Position numbers and translations under genes: made by a program. DNA of 12,032 nt from JBFKPQ01 sp041628225 (GTDB lineage Bacteria; Actinomycetota; Acidimicrobiia; Spongiisociales; JAENVV01). The notes below the pieces were generated by a model, which saw only the letters and a program-made list of their open reading frames with translations, was not told the origin of the DNA and ran no database searches. The stretch spans positions 1 to 12,032 of the forward strand of contig JBFKPQ010000070.1 of NCBI GenBank assembly GCA_041628225.1. Direction: 5' to 3'. Below are positions 1 to 6,701 of the stretch, piece after piece (the stretch's first letter is position 1; each line of letters starts with the position of its first letter).

Positions 1-449
1 GATCGCTCGAGGTCTTCGGTGAGAAACACGAAGTCGTAGTCGTCGAGGTCACGACCATCCAGAAACACCGACTGTGCATTGCCGATGTTGTTGACCGACG
101 CGTAATCCACGATGCTCAGGCCCTCTTGGATGGCTTCGCCGAAGTGACCTTCTCCGCTGTTCAGAACGTGCAGATACTGCGAGATCACTCTGCTCACCGG
201 ATGCCGTACGCAGGTGATGAATCTCGCCTCGGGGAAAACCGCCTGCCACTTCTTGAAGTAGAAGTGGCCATGGACGATGTCCATGTACTCCTCGATGAAC
301 GCGGCGTGCTCGAGCAGGAAGGGAAGCTTCTCCCGCCATGTCAGGTAGTCCTCCTGGTAGTCGAAGAGGATCCGTCGACGAGAGCCATAGTCGAGCAGGT
401 ACCCGACGGTGGTACCGGCTGTCTTCGGGATGTGGATCGAAACGATCAT
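1..449 (-). CDS. Sulfotransferase family protein (C-terminus beyond the left edge)
   Basis: The frame is open from an ATG at 447-449 to the left edge: 149 complete codons, so the C-terminus is missing. Residues 4-14 (SIHIPKTAGTT) form the 5'-phosphosulfate-binding loop of the PAPS-dependent sulfotransferase family. Residues 78-91 (ITCVRHPVSRVISQY region, with R82 and S90) match the 3'-phosphate-binding motif. By family knowledge it should move sulfate from PAPS to a hydroxyl or amine of an acceptor, here probably a sugar. No signal peptide is visible, so it is likely cytoplasmic. Its ATG overlaps the stop of the upstream glycosyltransferase as ATGA (446-449), and no good ribosome site precedes it, so translation is probably coupled. 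The acceptor cannot be told from sequence. The family call is strong because both PAPS motifs are intact. Confidence 0.88.
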   Translation of the reverse strand, partial: MIVSIHIPKTAGTTVGYLLDYGSRRRILFDYQEDYLTWREKLPFLLEHAAFIEEYMDIVHGHFYFKKWQAVFPEARFITCVRHPVSRVISQYLHVLNSGEGHFGEAIQEGLSIVDYASVNNIGNAQSVFLDGRDLDDYDFVFLTEDLER

Positions 450-2326
450 GCAATGTCCAGTTTCTCGAGCAGAGTTCGGACGAAAGCTTGATCGAAGGTC
501 TGATCCCATGAGGTCGACAGGCCATGTGCGGCACCGGCGACTCGACCCTCATGATCGTCGACCCGTCCGACTGCACGGATGATCGCGTCGGTGATGCCCT
601 CCACTGTGAGCGGCGCCGGTTCGAGATTGGGAGAGATGGCCCGCAGGTGATCGGCCGACCGATTCGAATAGGTGTTCGTCACGACGACCATCCCTGCGCC
701 GGCCATCTCGAAGGGCAGCAGCGACGGATGCGGTGCGTACATCAGGCTGACACCGACGTCATACGTCGGCAACGTCCGGCCGTACTCCCCCAACGGCAGC
801 TTCGGCGTGATCTCCATGGTGTGATCGCTACTGAGCTTGACAGAATGGCCGGGCGTCAAGGAACCCACCCCGTGGAACGACCAGTCGCCTGTGAACGCGC
901 CTCTCTCGATGGCCCTCCGCAGAGCGATCACCATCACCTCGAAGAGATTCCGTTCGGCGTGCGATTCGGGTCGGGCGTAGCACAGGAGCCGGCGTTCGGT
1001 TCGTGCAGCGAGGTCCGCACGGGTCGGTCGTTCCACAGGGGTGAGGGCGTGCTGAAACACCATGTGGTCGCGAACGGTCGGGTCCGAAAACACCCCGATC
1101 TTCTGACGTCGGAAGAAATCGGCAAGTTCGGGTGAGTTGAATATGGGCAGATGAGGAGTGTCGTACGCAGTGTCGAGGATCATTCGGAGGGAACTCTGTG
1201 AATGGAAGATCGGCTCGTACTCCTGCACGAGGAAGGCGAACCGCTCGAATCCGGTGTGCTTGGCGAGCGGAGCCGATTTCAGGGCGAGCCAGCCGGAGTA
1301 GCACAGAAACCTGTCTCCGGCGTGCAGCGGCAGCTTCTCTCCATCGGCGATCGACACCACCTCACGCTGGCTGAGGAGGTCGTGAAGCGCCGATCCTTCG
1401 GATTGTCGAAGCGCCCAGTCCAGACTGAAGCGCTCGTCGTCGCAGATCACGATTCGAACGGGTACGACCGAGCGCGGAATCCGGTTGACGAGTTCGATCA
1501 GCGTCGTGTATCCGCCGAACACGATGGCGGGATCGAGGGTTGGGACGAGAACGTTCAGCCGCCGTTCGCCGTTGACGAGCTCATCCTCTGTCACCGAGAC
1601 GGGTTCCAGTTTCCGTTCGAGCCCACGCAGATTGAGGAGACCTGCCGGTCGGGTGACCCCCGGCATCTTCATCTCGAGGTACGCCTTCTTGTCATAGGCG
1701 GGTTCCCGCCGCTCGAAACGACCGGCCGAAACCCAGTGCTCGAAGCCGCAGAGGAGATGGTCTTCCAAGATGGCTTCGCTGACGTCCGGATACGCCGTCT
1801 GGTACCACAGCTCGTCGAACCAGCTGTTCGGCGCCCATCCGGCACGGGCGCCGTGCGTCAGGTAGTGCTCGAACGGCTCGCCGTCCCAGCCCTCCGCTGC
1901 CAGTTCTGTGGCGTAGTGGTCGCGGTACCAATCGGCCTCGAAGAAGGCACGCATGGCTTCGACGCCAGATGCCCGCGGGGTGGCGGCCCGGTTCTCTGCT
2001 TTGCCGTTCCGGAGGTAGTGGTCATATCCGCACAGGAACCCACCGTGAACGATGGCCCGCTTCACGTCGGGGTTGGATTCGAGGTAGTAGTCCTCATCGA
2101 ACTTGGAGTTTGGACTCAAACCGAGCGGGCGGACCTTTCGGAGATACCACCGTCGGCAACGCCCCTCGGACCAGTGGCTGCCGATACCATACGTGCGCCG
2201 CAGGAAACCGGGGTCGATGGTGCTCCTGGCCCGCCGTGCGAAGGCCAGGCGAAGGCGCAGGCCGTTCGGAAGAACGGCTTTGGCCAAGCGCATGGCGGGC
2301 GTGCCACGAGGTCCTTCAGCGGGCAT
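446..2326 (-). CDS. WsaF-like glycosyltransferase with three N-terminal YL/NPD-type repeats
   Basis: 626 residues from ATG 2324-2326, ending TGA at 446-448. Residues 76-206 hold three related units of about 35 residues (76-112, 129-163, 170-206). Each has the pattern F-D-x-x-Y/W-Y near its start and H-Y/W-x-x-x-G near its end. Such units are common in large bacterial surface-polysaccharide glycosyltransferases. From about residue 255 the protein resembles the WsaF rhamnosyltransferase type: LNVLVPTLDP and FGGYTTLIELVNR, then FLVQEYEP (365-372), and a second Rossmann-like half from about 445 (LLCYARPESHAERN) with SLLPFEMAGAG at 535-545. It probably adds a sugar, perhaps rhamnose, to a growing glycan in the cytoplasm; donor and acceptor are inferred only. 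It lies 63 bases after the dual glycosyltransferase gene and overlaps the next sulfotransferase by 4 bases. An internal ATG at codon 12 (2291-2293) is a possible alternative start, since the ribosome site at 2326 is weak. Confidence 0.85.
   Translation of the reverse strand: MPAEGPRGTPAMRLAKAVLPNGLRLRLAFARRARSTIDPGFLRRTYGIGSHWSEGRCRRWYLRKVRPLGLSPNSKFDEDYYLESNPDVKRAIVHGGFLCGYDHYLRNGKAENRAATPRASGVEAMRAFFEADWYRDHYATELAAEGWDGEPFEHYLTHGARAGWAPNSWFDELWYQTAYPDVSEAILEDHLLCGFEHWVSAGRFERREPAYDKKAYLEMKMPGVTRPAGLLNLRGLERKLEPVSVTEDELVNGERRLNVLVPTLDPAIVFGGYTTLIELVNRIPRSVVPVRIVICDDERFSLDWALRQSEGSALHDLLSQREVVSIADGEKLPLHAGDRFLCYSGWLALKSAPLAKHTGFERFAFLVQEYEPIFHSQSSLRMILDTAYDTPHLPIFNSPELADFFRRQKIGVFSDPTVRDHMVFQHALTPVERPTRADLAARTERRLLCYARPESHAERNLFEVMVIALRRAIERGAFTGDWSFHGVGSLTPGHSVKLSSDHTMEITPKLPLGEYGRTLPTYDVGVSLMYAPHPSLLPFEMAGAGMVVVTNTYSNRSADHLRAISPNLEPAPLTVEGITDAIIRAVGRVDDHEGRVAGAAHGLSTSWDQTFDQAFVRTLLEKLDIA
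1709..2101 (-). repeat. Three degenerate protein repeats in the WsaF-like glycosyltransferase
   Basis: The encoded units are residues 76-112, 129-163 and 170-206 of the glycosyltransferase. Units one and three are closest: both begin FDE, share a PDV core, then LCG(Y/F)(D/E)H, and end in a basic or acidic tail. The middle unit has lost the PDV core but keeps the spacing and EHYLTHG. This is a protein-level repeat; the DNA copies have diverged. Confidence 0.7.
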
Positions 2327-2389
2327 GGACAGGGGAGCCTTTCGGTCGGGAAGTCAACTGTAAGCGCGGGATCCGTGATCCGGCAAAGC

Positions 2390-4303
2390 TCACCGCTTGC
2401 CGACACTCGGCGCGATCGTGGAGGCCGGCCATCCTCGGCTCGCCAAGAATCGCGGAACCATGCGTTCTGCGAGTTCGGCGCGACTCCTCGGGAGTTTGGC
2501 GAGTTCCTGGTCGGTCGAAGCGAGCGAGAAGTGGGGAGACCAGTACGGATCGCCTCGTCGAACGGTCTCACCCCATAGGAACCGGAACCTCGCCATCGTG
2601 TAAGGATGACTGGCGCCGACTTTGCCACGTGATGCGGATTCCTCGTGGATGAGTGGGTAGGTGGGATCGTATACGAGGACTCCACCGAGCTCGGACCTGA
2701 GCTTCAGACAGAGATCCACGTCTTGGAAGTCCACGGGGAGCGTCAACTCGAAGCCTCCGACGGCTTCGAAAGCCGCCGTCCGGACCAGCAAGCAGGCCGC
2801 GGTCAGACATCCCACCTCATGGATTCGGTCGTGGTGATGCCCAAGGCGCGGCGCATCCGGCAGGCCGCGGCCGACGTGACCGGCAATGCCCTTGATGCCG
2901 AGAACGACCCCCGCATGCTGCAAGGTCTCATCGGGAAAGAGCAGTTTCGGACCCACGGCGACGACATCGTCATCCTCACGGAGCCAACCGGCGAGTTGCT
3001 TCAACCAGTCACGATGCACGATCCGGATGTCGTTGTTCATGAACAGGAGATAGTCGGTCTGGGGCCCGAGTTGTGCACCTCGATTGCATAGCGCCGAGTA
3101 GTTGAAGGCGTCGTCGACTCGCTCCACGATCACGTTGTCGTGGACCGAGGCGAGGTCCGCCAGATACTCGAGGGTCTCTGGATCACGAGAACCGTTGTCG
3201 ATGACGACGAGGTGGAGCTCCACGCCGTCGGTGCGCTCGAACAGTCCCGAGACACATTCCTCCAGGAGCCTGAGCCGGTCGCGCGTCGGCACGACCACCT
3301 TGACGGTGGGTCTGGTATCTGATTCGTCGAACAGGACCCGGTAGTTGAACGGGAAACCGCGACCGGTAGCCGCGTGCGCTCTCCACCCACGGCGATCGAT
3401 GGCATCCTGGATTGCGGCGATGCCGGCGGCCTCGGCGCCACCCTTCGCGGACGGCTGCCGGCTCGACGACTGGGACCAAGCCCGCCAGTGATACAGAACC
3501 GAAGGCACGTGGGCGACCAGGAGCGGCAACTCAGAAAGCCTGAGCAACAGGTCGTGGTCTTGTGCGCCTTCGTATCCGGGTCGGAGGCCCCCCAGTTCGG
3601 CCAGGAGCGGTGTCGCGACGGCGGCGAGGTGGTTGACGTAGTTCACGGCCAGCAGCATGCGTGGCGACCAAGCCGGCTTGAACAACCCGGCCGAGTGCCG
3701 ACCGTGCTCGTCGATCTTGTCTTCGTCGCTGTAGATGAGGTGAGCCTCGGGGGCGGCAGTCGAGAGCCACGCCAATGCGTGGGGAGCCAGCCGATCGTCG
3801 TGGTCGACAAACACGACATAGTCCCCCGTCGCACCCTCGATGCCGAGATTGGTCGCACCGGTGATCCCGAGATTCTGGTCGGCCACGACCACCTGGATCC
3901 GTGCCTCTGCAGCTGCATGCCTGGCCAGCGCATCACGCGTCGTTGCCGCGGACCCGTCGTCTACCAGTATGAGTTCCCAATTCTCGTGGCTCTGCTGGAT
4001 GACCGAGCGGACGAGAGAGCCAAGGAATGTGTCTGGTGGATCATGGACCGGGCAAACGATCGAGAAGCGGATGCCCGGAGTCAACAGCTCCGTCGGAGGT
4101 GCGACGTCCTGCGCCCAGGAGATCCACTCACGATAGGTCGGTACGCCGCTCGGTGGTTTGGGCGCCGGCAGCGCCTGAGGGCTGCCGCGCCTCCGCCACG
4201 CGACGTAGTCACGGACCATGACCAGGACGCCGGCCCAGCCATCGTCAGCTCTCCGCTCCTGAATGCGGCGGACGATACGGGCGGCGCGCTCAGATGCCGA
4301 CAC
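2390..4303 (-). CDS. Glycosyltransferase with two family 2 (GT-A) domains
   Basis: 637 residues starting at GTG (4301-4303), with a GAAGG ribosome site 9 bases upstream. Domain 1 covers about residues 79-275: FSIVCPVHDP, LILVDDGS, FVDHDD (165-170, the metal/donor-binding DxD region), YSDEDK and QDHDLLLR. Domain 2 covers about 333-575: VKVVVPTRDR, LVVIDNGS, LLFMNNDI (419-426, its DxD equivalent), FQDVDLC (525-531) and HEES. Both domains keep the donor-binding aspartates, so both may be active, adding two sugars in turn or building a two-sugar repeat. Such two-domain GT2 proteins are typical of capsule, O-antigen and S-layer-glycan loci. Residues 1-75 are basic and match no domain I recognise. 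No membrane segment is seen, so the protein is probably cytoplasmic or membrane-associated. It is the first gene of the leftward run and is divergent from the tandem sulfotransferase. The sugars used are unknown. Confidence 0.9.
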   Translation of the reverse strand: MSASERAARIVRRIQERRADDGWAGVLVMVRDYVAWRRRGSPQALPAPKPPSGVPTYREWISWAQDVAPPTELLTPGIRFSIVCPVHDPPDTFLGSLVRSVIQQSHENWELILVDDGSAATTRDALARHAAAEARIQVVVADQNLGITGATNLGIEGATGDYVVFVDHDDRLAPHALAWLSTAAPEAHLIYSDEDKIDEHGRHSAGLFKPAWSPRMLLAVNYVNHLAAVATPLLAELGGLRPGYEGAQDHDLLLRLSELPLLVAHVPSVLYHWRAWSQSSSRQPSAKGGAEAAGIAAIQDAIDRRGWRAHAATGRGFPFNYRVLFDESDTRPTVKVVVPTRDRLRLLEECVSGLFERTDGVELHLVVIDNGSRDPETLEYLADLASVHDNVIVERVDDAFNYSALCNRGAQLGPQTDYLLFMNNDIRIVHRDWLKQLAGWLREDDDVVAVGPKLLFPDETLQHAGVVLGIKGIAGHVGRGLPDAPRLGHHHDRIHEVGCLTAACLLVRTAAFEAVGGFELTLPVDFQDVDLCLKLRSELGGVLVYDPTYPLIHEESASRGKVGASHPYTMARFRFLWGETVRRGDPYWSPHFSLASTDQELAKLPRSRAELAERMVPRFLASRGWPASTIAPSVGKR

Positions 4304-4343
4304 GGTGATCGGCCTTCGGAGTCCGGGCTACTACCGTTGCTCC
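4304..4343. promoter_or_regulatory. Short divergent promoter region between glycosyltransferase and tandem sulfotransferase
   Basis: Only 40 bases separate the two divergent starts. On the plus strand TACCGT (4332-4337) fits the TAnnnT pattern of a -10 element and lies 6 bases before the ATG at 4344, and no ribosome site is close to that ATG. This suggests a leaderless or nearly leaderless transcript. No convincing -35 is seen. The minus-strand promoter would have to lie inside the sulfotransferase gene. Confidence 0.3.
4313..4317 (-). promoter_or_regulatory. Ribosome binding site fixing the GTG start of the dual glycosyltransferase
   Basis: On the minus strand GAAGG sits 9 bases upstream of GTG (4301-4303). 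No ATG with a comparable site lies near the start of conserved sequence, which supports GTG. Confidence 0.5.
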
Positions 4344-5750
4344 ATGCTCGATGGACGGCGTCAAGTCGTTTTCCTCCACATCCCAAAGACAGCCGGCACA
4401 ACGCTGCGGTCCATTCTCAGAGACCGCTTCGACGGACTACCGATCTTCCCGGACGACGCGACGATGAGCAAGTTTGGCGGCTATGCCCCGCTCGCGCACC
4501 TCGAGAGCCTGGATCGGGACGCCCGGGGTCGGTTGGCCTTGATCATGGGCCACTACACCTGGCCTGCCCTCCGACCGCTCGTTGAAGATCCGTTTCGAAT
4601 CAGTGTGGTGCGGGATCCGATGGCTCGGACGATTTCGGAGCTGAAACACATCCAACGCGTTCCCACGCACTTCCTCCGGGAACAGATCGGCGCCGAGGTC
4701 ATCGACACCCAAGCGATCCTGGGTAGCGAGGTCGGCCGTCATTATCTCAAGAACCGCCAGATCCGCACGTTCGCGCCCACCCTGACCGAGGCGGTCGAGG
4801 TGCTCCAGCAGATGGAGTTCGTTGGTATTCACGAACGACTCGGAGATTCGATTCGGCTTCTCGCCAGGCTGCTCGACTGGCCTGAACCAGCGCATCCACC
4901 GCGCCGTCTGAACCGCGCCCCGGCGGTGCAGGATGAACTGGGAATCCTCACCGACACCGATCGCGCCGTTGTCGAAGAACTGATCGCGCAGGACCGGAAG
5001 TTCTACGACATCGCGAGTGGCCTCTTCGCGGAACGATTCAACGCCTCATACGGGACGCCCGAAGCCGTGCCCCACCTCGTCGACGACTTGACATACTTCC
5101 TCCACATCCCGAAAGCGGCCGGTACGACGCTGCGTGCTCTGCTCAAGGCCAACTTCAGCGACGCCGAGACCGTACTCGGCTACGACCAACCGGCCGGCGA
5201 GTGGCACGACTACCTCTTCGATGAGCTGGTGGCACCAGAGCTCGGCATTCGCTTCTTCGCGGCTCATTCGGATTGGACGCTCGTCGAACGGGTTCGTCAC
5301 CGGCGCGTCCGTGTTGTCACGATGTTCCGCGACCCCATCGACCGGGCCATCTCGGCATACCGGCACTTCCAGCGCCACCAAGGCTTCAGCGGAGGCCTGT
5401 CCGACTTCATCGAGCAACATCCGAATCAGGTGCGCGACGTCCAGGCACGACGTCTCGCCGGTGATCCTGACGGAATGTTGGACTGGGACGATGTCGCCCA
5501 GGTCGCCGTTGACCGACTCGACGATTCACGTCTGGTGTTCGGGATCTCGGAATCTTTCGAACGGAGCGTCGCGCACATCATGCGACGCCTCGAGCTCGAT
5601 CAGCCGACCTCCCTCCGGCGTCTCAACACGGCGCCGACACCTCACGCTCCGTCGGATGACGAGCAGGCACTGATCGCACCGTTGGTCCAGGCAGACATGG
5701 CCCTGTATCGGGCAGCGGTAGAAAGCTTCGAGGCCGTGACGTCCCCTTGA
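4344..5750 (+). CDS. Tandem double-domain PAPS-dependent sulfotransferase
   Basis: 468 residues from ATG 4344 to TGA 5748-5750. Two complete sulfotransferase domains lie head to tail. Domain 1 (about 8-235) has the PAPS 5'-loop FLHIPKTAGTTLR at 10-22 and the 3'-phosphate motif ISVVRDPMARTIS (R90, S98). Domain 2 (about 249-462) has FLHIPKAAGTTLR at 252-264 and VVTMFRDPIDRAIS (R329, S337). Family members normally have one domain of about 200-300 residues, so this looks like an internal duplication or fusion. Both domains keep the key residues, so one chain may sulfate two positions, or the halves may pair as a built-in dimer. Sequence in frame extends upstream to 4263, but it would overlap the divergent gene and lacks a ribosome site; the conserved region starts just after ATG 4344. 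Its stop abuts the convergent gene with no gap. The sulfated acceptor is probably the glycan made and exported by the neighbouring genes (inference). Confidence 0.9.
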   Translation: MLDGRRQVVFLHIPKTAGTTLRSILRDRFDGLPIFPDDATMSKFGGYAPLAHLESLDRDARGRLALIMGHYTWPALRPLVEDPFRISVVRDPMARTISELKHIQRVPTHFLREQIGAEVIDTQAILGSEVGRHYLKNRQIRTFAPTLTEAVEVLQQMEFVGIHERLGDSIRLLARLLDWPEPAHPPRRLNRAPAVQDELGILTDTDRAVVEELIAQDRKFYDIASGLFAERFNASYGTPEAVPHLVDDLTYFLHIPKAAGTTLRALLKANFSDAETVLGYDQPAGEWHDYLFDELVAPELGIRFFAAHSDWTLVERVRHRRVRVVTMFRDPIDRAISAYRHFQRHQGFSGGLSDFIEQHPNQVRDVQARRLAGDPDGMLDWDDVAQVAVDRLDDSRLVFGISESFERSVAHIMRRLELDQPTSLRRLNTAPTPHAPSDDEQALIAPLVQADMALYRAAVESFEAVTSP

Positions 5751-6701
5751 TCAGGATTCGTCGTCCGCGACCAGGATCTCGGGGGTGGTTGCGATCTTGA
5801 TACGTCGTTCGAGTTCGGCGGCCCGTGCTATCGCGTCGCCGGCACGGCGTTCTGCCACACCCAGCCGGAATCGCATCTCTTCGAGTTCGCTTTCCAAGCC
5901 GGCGCGCGCGCTCTCGGCGGTTGCCAGGTTCCGAAGCGCAGCGGAGAGTTCGTTCTGGACTTCACCGAGCTGCGCCTGACCGTCCAAGGCAGCCTGCTCT
6001 GCCGCGGACAAAGCTGCTCCCCGCGTTTCGAGCTGTTTCCTCAAGGCCCGTTCGGTGGCGTCGGCGCGATCGAGGGCAGCCAGGATGTCGACGACCGCGT
6101 TCACGGTCGAACGGGGCGCGTCCAGGAGCAAGCTGCGTAGGGCACGGGCGCGCCGCCCGACAGCATCGCTTGACGGCGACTCGACGCCGTCGGTAGTGGC
6201 AACAAGCCCCAGTGGGCCGGCCGCCGCCTGTACGTACTCGACTCCAAGGACATCTGCCATGTGACGCGCAGCCCCTTCCGGGTCGTTGCGCACCTGGTCG
6301 TAGTCGACGATACGAGCGAGCGGATCGGATGCGAGCACGGTGACCACCTCGGAGATCCACTGCGATGCCTGGTCCTCCCCAGGCGGGATCGGCCCCACCA
6401 CCAGTAGCGCCGGCGCCATGGGCGCAATACCCATCCAGGCCGCGAACTTCTCCGGAGTCGTGCACCAGTGAATCCGAGACTCATCAGCGAACGCGTCCGC
6501 GAACAACCGCCTCGCCTCAGAAGCCCAAGACCGGGTCTCGTCGTCGCGGCGATGTCCGATGTCGAACTGCTCGATGGCACGGAGCGCCGCTCGGTCCGAC
6601 GTGGCCGGGAGCCCCATCTCCGCGAGGGCCGCCGAGAGGGCCCCGTTGTCGACGCCGCTCGTACCGACGACCGGCAGTACGCCTGTGGTGCCATCACGCA
6701 T
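5751..6701 (-). CDS. Degenerate sulfotransferase-like protein with C-terminal coiled coil
   Basis: 316 residues from ATG 6699-6701. I do not recognise a named family. Residues 7-31 (GVLPVVGTSGVDNG then LSAALAEMGLP) have the layout of the sulfotransferase nucleotide loop (usually VxGxxRSGTS followed by a helix and LG). The usual basic residue is absent. Residues 131-155 (VDYDQVRNDPEGAARHMADVLGVEY) resemble the late region of sulfotransferases (DYE-xL-xDP...LGL). The expected arginine-rich 3'-phosphate motif is not evident, so activity is doubtful. Residues about 208-302 are rich in A, E, L, R and Q with heptad-like spacing, a likely coiled coil. The start overlaps the exporter ATPase stop by 8 bases, which points to co-translation and a role tied to the exporter or glycan chain, perhaps scaffolding or length control (inference). 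An upstream in-frame start at 6806 would overlap the ATPase by 113 bases and is unlikely. Confidence 0.6.
   Translation of the reverse strand: MRDGTTGVLPVVGTSGVDNGALSAALAEMGLPATSDRAALRAIEQFDIGHRRDDETRSWASEARRLFADAFADESRIHWCTTPEKFAAWMGIAPMAPALLVVGPIPPGEDQASQWISEVVTVLASDPLARIVDYDQVRNDPEGAARHMADVLGVEYVQAAAGPLGLVATTDGVESPSSDAVGRRARALRSLLLDAPRSTVNAVVDILAALDRADATERALRKQLETRGAALSAAEQAALDGQAQLGEVQNELSAALRNLATAESARAGLESELEEMRFRLGVAERRAGDAIARAAELERRIKIATTPEILVADDES

Noticed and set aside
2369..2381. Small inverted repeat GGATC-CGT-GATCC between the two glycosyltransferase genes, considered as a terminator
   Set aside because: The stem is only 5 base pairs and no T-run follows; the genes are close and probably co-transcribed.
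1202..2578. Long plus-strand open frame of 458 codons opposite the two glycosyltransferase genes
   Set aside because: It is antisense to conserved coding sequence, its product is rich in R, G, P and E with no known motif, and long antisense frames are expected where codons end in G or C.
4263..4343. Upstream extension of the tandem sulfotransferase to an ATG at 4263
   Set aside because: It would overlap the start of the divergent glycosyltransferase, adds non-conserved residues and lacks a ribosome site.
3374..4585. Plus-strand open frame of 403 codons
   Set aside because: It is antisense to the dual GT2 gene and runs out of frame into the tandem sulfotransferase. It has no domain signal.
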